From contig NZ_JXTG01000002.1 of NCBI RefSeq assembly GCF_000833605.1, positions 248,001-312,000 on the forward strand: a stretch of 64,000 nucleotides of DNA. The letters run 5' to 3'. The notes under the pieces were generated by a model that worked only from the letters and a program-made list of their open reading frames with translations, did not search any database and had not been told where the DNA came from. Numbering within the stretch: position 1 is the stretch's first letter; each line of letters starts with the position of its first letter. The stretch is from Anoxybacillus ayderensis (GTDB lineage: Bacteria; Bacillota; Bacilli; Bacillales; Anoxybacillaceae). The position numbers were made by a program, and so were the translations under genes. This document shows, in pieces, positions 19,246 to 28,565 of this stretch.

Positions 19246-20076
19246 TATGATCAGTTCTCCATCTGCTGTTTCTGTCACGACAAACAGCTGGCTGTAATCT
19301 TTTTTAATTAAAATAAGCGGAACGGTGCTGCCGATTGGGGATTCCATCGAACCGTTCTGTTTTTTTATGCCTAAAAAATAATTTTTGTATAATCCTTCCC
19401 ATAAGTTTCCGATCATCGTCTCTGTTTCATTTGTCGTTAAATCCATAAACGGCTGTTCATTATATTGAACAAGCTCGGTTAAGTACAAATGGTAATAATC
19501 GTCCTTTGATAAGATGGTTGCCATTTGGTTAGCAGCTTTGTTGACAATGGCTTGTGTTTGTTTATTTAATGTGCTAGCCCATTTTTTTTGTTCGTTTGTC
19601 GCTGGCTTGCGAAACGATTGAAGCGGTGCAAAGGATGAGTCTATCACATATAATGCATCTCCGCTCATTTTTTGACTACTTCGAATATCATTGCCGTTAT
19701 GCAACTCTCCTTGATGGTATGAAATCGCTTGAAATAATCGACTTCCTTTTTGTTCGAGCTGTTTTTGTTGAATAAGTTTTTTTCCGTTTTCTTTCCATTT
19801 CGATTGGATAGCAATAAGCCGCCCATTAGCAAATAACAAAGAAATATCTTGTCGTAAGTAAGCGGTTCGATCGAGCGATGAAGTGACGATCCAATCGATG
19901 ATGTAGCGTGTTTCTTTCTTTTTTGGGTGCAACGATAATTTCGTTTGAGCCTGTGTAAAGCGAACAGTTGGATCGATCGGAAAAAACATAATCGTCTCAC
20001 GAGCTGGTCGCTCAAACGTTTGGATAATAACGACAAACACGAACAGCAATATAAAAAGTGATAATAGACGTTTCAT
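19216..20076 (-). CDS. Unrecognised membrane-anchored extracytoplasmic protein
   Basis: A 286-residue protein I do not recognise. It begins with a hydrophobic segment (about residues 5-20) that is a signal peptide or anchor, followed by a soluble domain rich in Gln, Lys and Thr. The ATG at 20076 follows CGGAGGAATGAG on the minus strand; an upstream in-frame ATG at 20124 has no such site. It has no cysteines near the signal that would make a lipoprotein. It is a single gene, convergent with gluP (30-base overlap) and divergent from the GerA-like gene, which leaves open a spore or envelope role. Confidence 0.6.
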   Translation of the reverse strand: MKRLLSLFILLFVFVVIIQTFERPARETIMFFPIDPTVRFTQAQTKLSLHPKKKETRYIIDWIVTSSLDRTAYLRQDISLLFANGRLIAIQSKWKENGKKLIQQKQLEQKGSRLFQAISYHQGELHNGNDIRSSQKMSGDALYVIDSSFAPLQSFRKPATNEQKKWASTLNKQTQAIVNKAANQMATILSKDDYYHLYLTELVQYNEQPFMDLTTNETETMIGNLWEGLYKNYFLGIKKQNGSMESPIGSTVPLILIKKDYSQLFVVTETADGELIILKQLLDFKQ

Positions 20077-20197
20077 CTCATTCCTCCGGTCAAGCTTACA
20101 TTTATAAAAAATGTATGTGTGCATAAAAGGAAATATGTATGAATGAATGGCGATATGTCAAAGATGGATGGTAGTAAATGTAAGGTAGGTGATTGAA

Positions 20198-21643
20198 GTG
20201 AATCAAGTATCTTCACGTCTTTTAGAAAACGTTTCATATATGAAAGAAAAGCTTGGGGTAGGGAAAAGTTTTGACGTCATTTATTTAGATGTGCATTATG
20301 CTGGAAAAGATATGGCATTATTTATGATTGACGGATTTGTCAAAGATGATATTCTCCATTACTTAATGAAATTGTTATCTGAATTACCGGATGGGGCGTT
20401 AGATGAGCAACCGTTAAATAAGTTATTAAGAACGCATCTCCCATATGTTGAATTGGATGAAACAGATGATTTCGAAAAGGTCATTGATGGCGTGCTTGCA
20501 GGACCGACAGCTTTGTTCGTAGATGGGATGGCAAAGGCAATTTTAATTGATGCACGTACATATCCAGTACGCGGACCGCAAGAACCAGATATGGAACGTG
20601 TCGTTCGGGGGGCACGTGATGGATACGTGGAAACTATTGTATTTAACACAGCATTAACGAGACGACGAGTACGCGACCGTTCATTACGGATGGAATATAT
20701 GCAAATTGGCCGCCGTTCAAAAACAGATGTATGTGTTTGTTATATTGAAGATATTGCAAATTCGACGATTGTTGAAGAAGTAAAACAATCATTAGCGAAA
20801 ATTGATACAGACGGTTTGCCGATGGGAGAAAAAACGGTGGAGGAATTTATTTCGGGAAGGCACTTCAATCCGTATCCTGTCGTTCGATATACGGAAAGGC
20901 CAGACACGGCTGCTGCTCATTTATATGAAGGGCACGTGCTTATTTTTGTGGATGGATCTCCGAGCGTATTAATTACACCAGCAACGTTTTGGCATCATTT
21001 ACAACATGCGGAAGAATACAGAAATAAGCCGATTGTTGGCGCGTATTTGCGCTTCGTTCGTTTTCTTGCGGTATGGCTCTCCATTTTTTTATTGCCGCTT
21101 TGGTATATGTGGATGAAAACGCCACAACTCGTTCCAAACGCTTTATCGTTCGTTGCAAAATCAAGTGAAGGAAACATTCCGTTGTTTGGACAAATATTGC
21201 TCATCGAATTTGGACTAGATATGTTGCGGATGGCAGCTATTCACACTCCATCTGCCTTAGCCACGGCGCTTGGACTCGTTGCTGCGTTAATGATTGGTGG
21301 AATTGCAGTGGAAGTTGGCCTGTTTTCTAACGAAGTCATTTTATATTTTGCGATGGCCACGATCGGGACGTTTGCAACACCGAGTTATGAGCTTGGACTA
21401 GCGAACCGGCTCGTTCGCCTTGCGTTGCTCATTGTAACAGCACTATTTGGTGTCGTTGGTTATGTTGTTGGAATTACTGTATGGTTAATGATGCTTGTGC
21501 GCATGCAATCGTTCGGTGTTCCGTATTTATGGCCGTTTATTCCATTTTCGTATCGCGGAATGCGCGATGTACTTATTCGCTCACCAATTCCGTTAAAAAA
21601 TCGTCGTCCAACTGTCTTACATCCGAAAGATCCAGACCGGTAA
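20198..21643 (+). CDS. GerA-family spore germination protein, SpoVAF-like
   Basis: A 481-residue protein with the two-part GerAA/SpoVAF architecture: a soluble N-terminal half (1-275) and a membrane half with about five helices (285-440), ending in a proline/arginine-rich tail. Family stretches are clear: RGARDGYVETIVFNTALTRR, the EGHVLIFVDGSPSV strand and TERPDTAA. Overall it resembles SpoVAF more than the GerAA receptor subunits. Such proteins sit in the spore inner membrane; SpoVAF and its partner FigP act as an amplifying ion channel in germination. The GTG at 20198, eight bases after GGTAGG, is preferred over the GTG at 20189. No GerAB/GerAC or spoVA genes are beside it. Confidence 0.85.
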   Translation: MNQVSSRLLENVSYMKEKLGVGKSFDVIYLDVHYAGKDMALFMIDGFVKDDILHYLMKLLSELPDGALDEQPLNKLLRTHLPYVELDETDDFEKVIDGVLAGPTALFVDGMAKAILIDARTYPVRGPQEPDMERVVRGARDGYVETIVFNTALTRRRVRDRSLRMEYMQIGRRSKTDVCVCYIEDIANSTIVEEVKQSLAKIDTDGLPMGEKTVEEFISGRHFNPYPVVRYTERPDTAAAHLYEGHVLIFVDGSPSVLITPATFWHHLQHAEEYRNKPIVGAYLRFVRFLAVWLSIFLLPLWYMWMKTPQLVPNALSFVAKSSEGNIPLFGQILLIEFGLDMLRMAAIHTPSALATALGLVAALMIGGIAVEVGLFSNEVILYFAMATIGTFATPSYELGLANRLVRLALLIVTALFGVVGYVVGITVWLMMLVRMQSFGVPYLWPFIPFSYRGMRDVLIRSPIPLKNRRPTVLHPKDPDR

Positions 21644-21752
21644 AAATGTGAAAAATATCGCAAAGTCATTGTTCAGTTCTTGACGACCTTTTGTTTTCCT
21701 TATACATTTAGAATATGTGGATTGAAAACGCTTATACGTATAGGTGAAGAAA

Positions 21753-21986
21753 ATGAAATCTGTATATGATGTGCAACAGTTGTTAAAAAAATATGGAACG
21801 ATCATTTACGTCGGTGATCGCCTTGCTGATTTAGAGTTGATGGAAGAAGAAGTGAAAGAATTATTTCAAGCGCAGCTCATCGACGTGAAAGATTATCAAA
21901 TGGCGCTCCTTATTTTGCGCCATGAAGCGCAAATTGAACGAGAAAAAAGAGAAAAAGGGATGAAGGAACAATGGAACAATGGTTAG
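21753..21986 (+). CDS. yqgQ: YqgQ family small protein
   Basis: A 77-residue, highly charged, probably helical protein (DUF910/YqgQ family): a short N-terminal VQQLLKKYG helix, a [18 protein letters not shown] helix and a long third helix. Start ATG at 21753 after TAGGTGAAGA. Its last 16 bases overlap glcK, so the two are translationally coupled, as in B. subtilis. Function unknown; the coupling suggests it is made with glucokinase. Confidence 0.85.
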   Translation: MKSVYDVQQLLKKYGTIIYVGDRLADLELMEEEVKELFQAQLIDVKDYQMALLILRHEAQIEREKREKGMKEQWNNG

Positions 21987-22936
21987 TCGGTGTAGATTTA
22001 GGTGGAACGACGGTAAAATTAGCGTTCGTCAATATGTATGGGGAAATCATTTGTAAGTGGGAAATTCCTACAGATAAATCGGAACAAGGAAAACATATTA
22101 CAACACATATTGCAAAAGCGATTGATGAAAAGTTGCGCGAATTAGATGAATCAAAAGAACGTCTTGTCGGTATTGGCATCGGTGCACCGGGGCCAGTCAA
22201 CATGGCGACAGGAGACATTTATGAAGCAGTAAATTTAGGTTGGAAAAACTTCCCTCTCAAAGATCGATTAGAAATGGAAACAGGACTTCCTGTCGTCGTT
22301 GATAACGATGCCAACATTGCAGCAATCGGAGAAATGTGGAAAGGAGCGGGCGATGGCGCGAAAAATTTAATTCTCGTTACGCTTGGCACAGGCGTTGGTG
22401 GCGGTGTGATTGTAAACGGTCAAATTGTTCACGGCACAAACGGTGCTGGTGGAGAAATTGGACATATCACTTCCATTCCAGAAGGAGGAGCGCCTTGTAA
22501 TTGCGGCAAAACAGGATGTTTAGAGACGATCGCTTCAGCCACAGGTATCGTTCGCATTGCGACAGAGCGGTTACAACAAACGGACGAACGAAGCCGTTTG
22601 CGTGATGTATGGAACGAAATGGGGGGCGTGACAGCAAAAGATGTGTTTGATGCAGCGAAAGAAAACGATGCATTCGCGCTGCAAATCGTCGATGAAGTGA
22701 CATTTCATCTCGGCTTAGCGCTCGCTAACTTAGCGAACGGTTTAAATCCAGAGAAAATTGTAATTGGTGGCGGTGTTTCCAAAGCGGGAGATTTATTGGC
22801 GCAAGCGGTTGCTCGTCATTTTAAACGTTTTGCGTTTCCGCGCGTGGCTGAGGCTGCTGACATCGTCATTGCTACGCTTGGAAACGATGCGGGCGTGATT
22901 GGCGGGGCATGGCTAGTAAAAACAAATATATTGTAA
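21971..22936 (+). CDS. glcK: Glucokinase (ROK family)
   Basis: A 321-residue ROK-family kinase phosphorylating intracellular glucose to glucose 6-phosphate. The ATP-binding [12 protein letters not shown] loop at the N-terminus, catalytic Asp in [13 protein letters not shown], the GTGVGGGVI phosphate loop and the zinc motif Cys-x-Cys-Gly-x-x-Gly-Cys-x-Glu ([10 protein letters not shown]) are visible, with the structural His of GEIGH. Overlaps yqgQ by 16 bases. A terminator follows. Confidence 0.95.
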   Translation: MEQWLVGVDLGGTTVKLAFVNMYGEIICKWEIPTDKSEQGKHITTHIAKAIDEKLRELDESKERLVGIGIGAPGPVNMATGDIYEAVNLGWKNFPLKDRLEMETGLPVVVDNDANIAAIGEMWKGAGDGAKNLILVTLGTGVGGGVIVNGQIVHGTNGAGGEIGHITSIPEGGAPCNCGKTGCLETIASATGIVRIATERLQQTDERSRLRDVWNEMGGVTAKDVFDAAKENDAFALQIVDEVTFHLGLALANLANGLNPEKIVIGGGVSKAGDLLAQAVARHFKRFAFPRVAEAADIVIATLGNDAGVIGGAWLVKTNIL

Positions 22937-22939
22937 AAG

Positions 22940-22965
22940 CAGACGAGAAAATCGTCTGTTTTTTT
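22940..22965 (+). terminator. Terminator of glcK
   Basis: A seven-pair stem (22940-22946 with 22952-22958), five-base loop and seven T residues, directly after glcK. Confidence 0.85.
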
Positions 22966-23202
22966 GTCGAAAATTTGTCGGTAAAAAACGTCTTGCATTT
23001 TCATAAGAAAAGGTGTAAAACAGTCATATGTGGATGCGCGGCCTGTCTATTATATCGTTTATCGTTTAAGAAACAGTTGCTTTTTTGTTAAGAAAGTATT
23101 AATATTGTCTTTGGTTAAGATAAAAAAATGTAAAAAAACGGATGTTCCTCATACAGCATAGAATAAGCATCGGATGTGAGTGGATTAAAGGAGGGAGAGC
23201 AT

Positions 23203-25065
23203 ATGAAAAATTACCGTTTCGTTCTTTTAACGGTATTGCTTTTATGGTTAAAGACGTATTTAGTTTATAAAAATAGTTTTGATATAAAAATTGAGTCATG
23301 GAAGCAGGAGTTCATTTTATTTATTAGTCCATTAAGCTTCCTGTTATTTATTTTTGGGCTTGCTTTATTTATGAGCGAAAAACGACGGAATCGCTATATT
23401 GTAATTACAAGTTTCATTGTTTCATTCGTTTTGTATGCGAACGTCATGTTTTACCGCTTCTTTAGCGACTTTATTACCATTCCTGTGCTGTTCCAAACGA
23501 ACAACATGGGCGACTTAGGAAATAGTGTATTTGAATTAATGAACGTTTCTGACATGTTCTTTTTCCTCGACGTTGTGTTGCTTGCTTGGATGGCGTATAA
23601 AAAAGTATCGATTGCACAGTATGTGCCTGCGACAAAACGATTCCGTCGCACATATTTTATTGCGACCGTGGCACTTGCGTTGTTTAACCTAGGATTAGCG
23701 GAAACGGAGCGCCCAGAATTATTAACGCGTACGTTTGACCGCGAAATGTTAATTAAAAACTTAGGTATATACAACTACCATGTGTATGATATTATTTTGC
23801 AGTCGCGTTCAAAAGCGCAGCGTGCATTAGCGGATAGTAGCGAATTAGCAGATATTCAAAACTACATTAATGCGAACGAAAAAGCACCGAACAAACAATT
23901 GTTCGGTATTGCAAAAGGTCGCAACGTCATCATCGTTTCGATGGAGTCGTTACAAAGTTTTGTCATTAACAACACTGTAAATGGACAAGAAATTACGCCG
24001 TTTTTAAATGACTTTATTAAACAAAGTTATTACTTTGATAATTTCTATCATCAAACAGGACAAGGAAAAACATCTGATGCGGAGTTTCTCATTGAAAACT
24101 CGTTATACCCACTTGGTCGTGGTGCTGTCTTTTTCACACATGCGACAAATGAGTATAACGCGACGCCAGAAATATTGAAAAACTACGGTTACTATTCAGC
24201 CGTATTTCATGCGAATAATAAAAGTTTCTGGAATCGTGATGTGATGTATCAATCAATGAAGTATGATCGTTTCTTCTCGATGACGGACTATCACATTACG
24301 GAAGAAAATTCAGTTGGTTGGGGTTTGAAAGATATTCCGTTTTTTGAACAATCTGTCGAGCATTTAAAAACGTTGCCACAACCATTTTATACAAAGTTTA
24401 TTACATTAACGAACCACTTCCCATTTGAATTAGGGGAAGAAGATAAAATGGTTCCGGAGTACACATCAAATAGCCGAACGTTAAACCGTTATTTCCCAAC
24501 GGTTCGGTATATGGATGAGGCGTTAAAAGTATTTATTGAGCAGTTGAAAAAAGAAGGATTGTATGAAAATTCTATCATCATCCTTTACGGCGACCACTAC
24601 GGCATTTCGGAAAACCATAATAAAGCGATGGCTCAATATTTAGGCAAGGATGAGATTACGCCATTTGATCACGTTCAATTACAACGTGTTCCGTTGATCA
24701 TCCATATTCCAGGTGTGACAGATAAAAAGCCGAAAGTGATTTCAAAAGTGTCTGGACAAATTGATGTGAAGCCGACATTGCTTCATTTGCTAGGCATTGA
24801 TACACGCAATCAAATTCATTTTGGCGAAGACTTATTCTCAAAAGATAAACTTGATTTCGTCGTTCTTCGTGACGGTAGTTTTGTGACAAAAGATTATGTA
24901 TATACGAAAAACGCATGTTACGATAAAAAAACAGGAACAGAAGTCGATGTATCTTATTGCGAGCCGTATATGGAGAAGGCGCGACAAGAGCTCGATTACT
25001 CTGACAAAATTGTATATGGTGACTTGTTGCGCTTCTACAATAAACAACAAGAAAATAAACAATAA
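23203..25065 (+). CDS. yqgS: Lipoteichoic acid synthase family protein (YqgS-like)
   Basis: A 620-residue LtaS-family enzyme: five N-terminal transmembrane helices (about 5-185), a linker and an extracellular sulfatase-fold domain (about 230-600) that transfers glycerol phosphate from phosphatidylglycerol. The catalytic Thr lies in [10 protein letters not shown]; metal ligands include the Glu of VSMESLQSF and the Asp-His of YGDHYG. Start ATG at 23203 after GGAGGGAGAG; the nine-codon upstream extension is unnecessary. The 240-base leader upstream contains nothing clear apart from the glcK terminator. B. subtilis has four such paralogs (ltaS, yfnI, yqgS, yvgJ); position after glcK points to yqgS. 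Confidence 0.93.
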   Translation: MKNYRFVLLTVLLLWLKTYLVYKNSFDIKIESWKQEFILFISPLSFLLFIFGLALFMSEKRRNRYIVITSFIVSFVLYANVMFYRFFSDFITIPVLFQTNNMGDLGNSVFELMNVSDMFFFLDVVLLAWMAYKKVSIAQYVPATKRFRRTYFIATVALALFNLGLAETERPELLTRTFDREMLIKNLGIYNYHVYDIILQSRSKAQRALADSSELADIQNYINANEKAPNKQLFGIAKGRNVIIVSMESLQSFVINNTVNGQEITPFLNDFIKQSYYFDNFYHQTGQGKTSDAEFLIENSLYPLGRGAVFFTHATNEYNATPEILKNYGYYSAVFHANNKSFWNRDVMYQSMKYDRFFSMTDYHITEENSVGWGLKDIPFFEQSVEHLKTLPQPFYTKFITLTNHFPFELGEEDKMVPEYTSNSRTLNRYFPTVRYMDEALKVFIEQLKKEGLYENSIIILYGDHYGISENHNKAMAQYLGKDEITPFDHVQLQRVPLIIHIPGVTDKKPKVISKVSGQIDVKPTLLHLLGIDTRNQIHFGEDLFSKDKLDFVVLRDGSFVTKDYVYTKNACYDKKTGTEVDVSYCEPYMEKARQELDYSDKIVYGDLLRFYNKQQENKQ

Positions 25066-25097
25066 GCTAGCTCTTAAGACAGGGCTAGCTTTTTTCT
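25064..25097 (+). terminator. Terminator of yqgS
   Basis: Stem of about ten pairs (25064-25073 with 25082-25091) with one G-T pair, ending in six T residues; overlaps the yqgS stop codon. Confidence 0.85.
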
Positions 25098-25160
25098 TTT
25101 AGCTAGCTATACATACGGACAAAAGTACCGTTCATACAATGTAACAAGGGGGAGAGAGCG

Positions 25161-26030
25161 ATGTACGACTTTTCGACATTGATGTGTGATATCGAACAAC
25201 TGCAACATCATTCGATTGTTCGTATACATGAAATTGGACGAAGTGTGCTAAATAAACCGATCATTGAATTGCAAATTGGCGAAGGAGAAACATATGTGCA
25301 CATGAACGCGTCGTTTCATGCGAATGAATGGATTACATCAGCAGTTGTGATGGCGTTTGTGCGCGACTATGTGCAAGCATTGAAGGATAAGCAACATCTG
25401 TTTGGATACGATGTACAACCATTGTATAAAAAAACGACGTTATCAGTTGTGCCGATGGTCAATCCAGATGGAGTCGATCTTGTGTTACATGGAAGGAAAG
25501 CGGCTCAACATTATGAAGAGGAGGTATTAAGCATAAACGAAGGAAGCGAAGATTTTTCACAATGGAAAGCAAACATTCGGGGGATAGATTTAAACAATCA
25601 ATTTCCTGCGAAATGGGAAGTAGAGAAAGAAAGAAAAGTTCCAAAAGCCCCTGCTCCCCGCGATTTTCCTGGTTTTTCTCCATTAACAGAACCGGAAGTG
25701 CAAGCGATGGCAACGTTGACAATGGAGCGTGATTTTTTAAAAGTATTGGCTTTTCATACGCAAGGAAAAGAAATTTATTGGGGATATGAACAATGCGAGC
25801 CACCCGAAGCGGAAGAAGAAGTGAATGAATTTGCGAAGTGGAGTGGGTATGTACCTGTTCGTTACATTGACAGCCATGCAGGATATCGCGATTGGTTTAT
25901 TTTCAATTGGAAGCGATGTGGGTATACAATTGAGCTTGGCGAAGGGGTGAATCCGCTTCCGTTTTCTCAGTTTCATTCTATTTACAATGAAAGCATCGGT
26001 ATTTTTATGACCGCCCTTGCTCGTACGTAA
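25161..26030 (+). CDS. yqgT: M14-family gamma-D-glutamyl-L-diamino acid peptidase (YqgT-like)
   Basis: A 289-residue zinc carboxypeptidase-fold enzyme expected to cleave the gamma-D-Glu-diaminopimelate bond of peptidoglycan peptides. Zinc ligands His and Glu are in SFHANEW, the third His in FHTQG, substrate-binding NPDG and Arg/Asn in GIDLNNQFPAKW, and the catalytic Glu in YTIELGEG. B. subtilis YqgT and the Lysinibacillus sphaericus enzyme carry N-terminal LysM domains; this one starts directly with the catalytic domain and has no signal peptide, so it may act on peptides inside the cell or mother cell. Confidence 0.87.
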   Translation: MYDFSTLMCDIEQLQHHSIVRIHEIGRSVLNKPIIELQIGEGETYVHMNASFHANEWITSAVVMAFVRDYVQALKDKQHLFGYDVQPLYKKTTLSVVPMVNPDGVDLVLHGRKAAQHYEEEVLSINEGSEDFSQWKANIRGIDLNNQFPAKWEVEKERKVPKAPAPRDFPGFSPLTEPEVQAMATLTMERDFLKVLAFHTQGKEIYWGYEQCEPPEAEEEVNEFAKWSGYVPVRYIDSHAGYRDWFIFNWKRCGYTIELGEGVNPLPFSQFHSIYNESIGIFMTALART

Positions 26031-26058
26031 AAAGACGCCGATACGTTGGCGTCTTTTT
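26029..26058. terminator. Bidirectional terminator between yqgT and yqgW
   Basis: An 11-bp perfect stem (26029-26039 with 26048-26058) flanked by A5 and T5, between convergent genes. Confidence 0.88.
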
Positions 26059-26242
26059 AATGGGCAACTGGATATCCGTGATAAATAACAGTCATAATTG
26101 TAAACCAACCGAATACGGCAACTGTTCCGATCCCGAGCAATACGCCGAGGAAATTTTTCTCGCGCAACGAACGGATCACACCGTAAGCAGCGAGCAATGT
26201 GACTAACGTAAAAATCACGACTAAAATAATTCCTGTTGGCAT
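26057..26242 (-). CDS. yqgW: DUF2759 small membrane protein (YqgW-like)
   Basis: A 61-residue protein with two hydrophobic helices (about residues 4-22 and 32-52) joined by a basic loop, matching the DUF2759 family in size and pattern. GGAGGGGAAG precedes the ATG on the minus strand. It is divergent from yqgX, the arrangement seen in B. subtilis. Function unknown. Confidence 0.75.
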   Translation of the reverse strand: MPTGIILVVIFTLVTLLAAYGVIRSLREKNFLGVLLGIGTVAVFGWFTIMTVIYHGYPVAH

Positions 26243-26372
26243 AACTTCCCCTCCTTATGTATACCGATTATTCCTTTTTCATTGTAAACGTTTTTGTTAC
26301 GTTTGTCGAGGTGCAAAACGTATGTTGTTCGTGTACAATGAGGATAGAATATACAGAAAGCGGGGAAATGAG

Positions 26373-27005
26373 ATGAAGTGGGAGCGAATTCCTTTAGGTC
26401 CATTGCAAACAAATGCGTATGTGCTCGTTCATGAAAATGGGACGTGTTTAATTTTTGATCCAGGTAGCGAAGGAGAAAAATTAATTAAACATATTTTGGA
26501 AAAACATTGGACACCGTTAGCTGTGTTGCTTACACATGCTCATTTTGATCATATTGGAGCTGTGGACGATGTAAGAAACCAATGGTCGATTCCTGTATAT
26601 GTACATAAAAAAGAACAACATTGGCTCACAGATCCAATGAAAAATGGCTCTTTATTATTTATGGGAGAAACGATCATTGTAAACGAAGCTGACGTGTTGC
26701 TTGAAGAAGAGAAAACGTTGACGATTGGTGATTTCTCGCTTCAAGTGCTTGAAACACCGGGACATTCACCAGGTAGTGTATCGTACTACGTAGAAGATGC
26801 TCAAGCGATCGTGTCAGGAGACGTATTATTTGCAGGAAGCATCGGTCGCACCGATTTACCAGGAGGAAATTACGAACAGCTGTTGCAAAGCATACATCGT
26901 CAGCTCCTTGTTCTTCCTGAAGAAACGGTTGTGTTATGCGGTCATGGTCCAGAAACAACGATCGGAGCAGAGATGGATACGAATCCGTTTTTAAACGGTT
27001 TTTAG
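26373..27005 (+). CDS. yqgX: Metallo-beta-lactamase-fold hydrolase (YqgX, glyoxalase II-like)
   Basis: A 210-residue single-domain hydrolase with the binuclear zinc motif His-x-His-x-Asp-His (THAHFDH), a second His in ETPGHSPGS, Asp in VSGDVLF and His in CGHGPET. The family cleaves thioesters such as S-lactoyl thiols; in B. subtilis YqgX is linked to methylglyoxal detoxification with bacillithiol. Start ATG at 26373 after GGGGAAATGAG; the 58-codon upstream extension crosses the promoter region. Cytoplasmic, single-gene unit. Confidence 0.88.
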   Translation: MKWERIPLGPLQTNAYVLVHENGTCLIFDPGSEGEKLIKHILEKHWTPLAVLLTHAHFDHIGAVDDVRNQWSIPVYVHKKEQHWLTDPMKNGSLLFMGETIIVNEADVLLEEEKTLTIGDFSLQVLETPGHSPGSVSYYVEDAQAIVSGDVLFAGSIGRTDLPGGNYEQLLQSIHRQLLVLPEETVVLCGHGPETTIGAEMDTNPFLNGF

Positions 27006-27014
27006 GCAAAAAAA

Positions 27015-27042
27015 ATTCCCTTCTCCATACAGAGAAGGGGGT
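27015..27042 (-). terminator. Hairpin after yqgX with its T run on the minus strand
   Basis: An eight-bp core (27018-27025 with 27032-27039) extended by weaker pairs, with eight A residues on its left, so it reads as a terminator only leftwards. No minus-strand gene lies immediately to its right. For yqgX it could still protect the mRNA end. Confidence 0.5.
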
Positions 27043-27154
27043 TTGGGGGATGTTTTTATTCCTATAATGGGAGGGGATATAGTTAAGCTACTAACTTAAC
27101 AATATAACAAATTAAACACTATGTCAATAGTGAAAAAAGGGTGCAGATAAAAAA

Positions 27155-28225
27155 ATGTTAGAAAAAATGAGAAATCAACGTTTGTCATACGCAGATTACA
27201 TGAAGTTAGCGTTGTATGATGAACAATACGGATATTATATGCAACGAAAAGAAAAAATCGGACGTGCAGGAGATTTTATTACAACGAGCAACGTCGGACA
27301 TATTATTGGGCATGTATTCGCGAGCGTATTTATTCGTTTAATAGAAACATATGATGTTCCGCCATTTATATGCGAAATCGGTGGAGGAACAGGTCGATTT
27401 GCTTATGCCGTTTTAGAACAGTGGAAGCGCCAATCGCCAAACACGTTTGAAAAAGGCAAATATACGATCGTTGAAACAAGTCCGTATCATCGAGAAAAAC
27501 AAGCGGAAACACTCGCTTCATTGATCGATCACGTACATATTGTTTCGAGTTTTGCTGAGCTTTCTTCCGCTTTTTCCGGCATCGTATTTAGCAATGAATT
27601 ATTTGATGCTTTTCCTGTTCATGTCATTGAAAAACGGAACGGTCAAATATATGAATGTTTTGTTGCAGTAGAAGGCGATCAGCTTGTTGAACAGTGCGCT
27701 CCGCTTGAAAACGAAGAAATTGTTGAATATATCGTAGAGCGGAACATTCAGCTCGTTGACGGGCAACGATTTGAAATCCCGTTAGCGATGAAAAAGTTTA
27801 TTTTTCAGCTTAATCAAGCGATTGATGAGGCGATCATTTTTACAGTTGATTATGGGTACACTGATGAAGAGTGGAAACATCCAGCACGAAAACAGGGCAG
27901 TTTACGTGGTTATTATCGCCATCAGCTTATTGATGATCCGCTTCGTTATCCGGGAGAAATGGATCTCACGACGCATATTCAGTGGGATGCGTTACGTTTT
28001 TATGGGGAACAAGCGGGCTGGTCATTTACTCATTTATGGCGTCAAGATGAGTTTTTATTGCAGGCAGGTATTTTGAATGAACTCATTGAACATCATGATC
28101 CGAATCCGTTTTCTGAGCAAAGTCGACACAACCGCGCCATTCGCTCACTCGTTATGGGCGATATTGGAAGAGCATTTCAAGTGATGGTTCAACAAAAGAA
28201 GATGAATGTTCCAATTTTTACATAA
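27155..28225 (+). CDS. MidA/NDUFAF7-type SAM-dependent methyltransferase
   Basis: A 356-residue protein of the COG1565/DUF185 family. The N-terminus has the family pattern YxxYMxLALYDExYGYY, followed by the GDFITTSNVGH segment, and the SAM-binding motif ICEIGGGTGRFAYAVL (motif I). SNELFDAFPVH is the family's conserved post-I/active-site region. Eukaryotic NDUFAF7 methylates an arginine of complex I; bacterial targets are unknown. The start ATG at 27155 has only a weak ribosome-binding site (AAAGGGTGCAG at 27136-27146). B. subtilis lacks it between yqgX and yqgY. Confidence 0.85.
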   Translation: MLEKMRNQRLSYADYMKLALYDEQYGYYMQRKEKIGRAGDFITTSNVGHIIGHVFASVFIRLIETYDVPPFICEIGGGTGRFAYAVLEQWKRQSPNTFEKGKYTIVETSPYHREKQAETLASLIDHVHIVSSFAELSSAFSGIVFSNELFDAFPVHVIEKRNGQIYECFVAVEGDQLVEQCAPLENEEIVEYIVERNIQLVDGQRFEIPLAMKKFIFQLNQAIDEAIIFTVDYGYTDEEWKHPARKQGSLRGYYRHQLIDDPLRYPGEMDLTTHIQWDALRFYGEQAGWSFTHLWRQDEFLLQAGILNELIEHHDPNPFSEQSRHNRAIRSLVMGDIGRAFQVMVQQKKMNVPIFT

Positions 28226-28255
28226 AAAAGCGATGAGGTGCACTCATCGCTTTTT
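28225..28255. terminator. Bidirectional terminator between the methyltransferase and yqgY
   Basis: A 13-bp perfect stem (28225-28237 with 28243-28255) with A and T tracts on either side. Confidence 0.88.
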
Positions 28256-28496
28256 ATTCGCCCACGCCAGGGACCATCATAAACGTTGTCCAGTACGTAA
28301 ATCCGGCAAAAAAGACCGTTAAATACGCACCGAAAATGTAAATGTACATTCTTTCTGTTAATTTTAAGTAGCTTAACAAAAGAAAGAATCCTGTTTGGCC
28401 GAGGAACAATAATGACGTTGTATGCATATGGCCAAGATAAAACATGACAGCAAAAATTCCTGTCCAAAATGACAAGACGCGGAACATACGATCCAT
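28254..28496 (-). CDS. yqgY: DUF2626 small membrane protein (YqgY-like)
   Basis: An 80-residue protein with three hydrophobic helices (about residues 8-25, 28-44 and 50-70), matching the DUF2626 family in length and pattern. AGGAGGGAT precedes the ATG on the minus strand. B. subtilis yqgY occupies the same place before mgsR (yqgZ). Function unknown. Confidence 0.8.
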   Translation of the reverse strand: MDRMFRVLSFWTGIFAVMFYLGHMHTTSLLFLGQTGFFLLLSYLKLTERMYIYIFGAYLTVFFAGFTYWTTFMMVPGVGE

Positions 28497-28565
28497 ATGT
28501 ATCCCTCCTTTTCTGACCGTTTCCCTTACTTATTATAATGTACTTGAAATGGTTGTGTAAACGTT

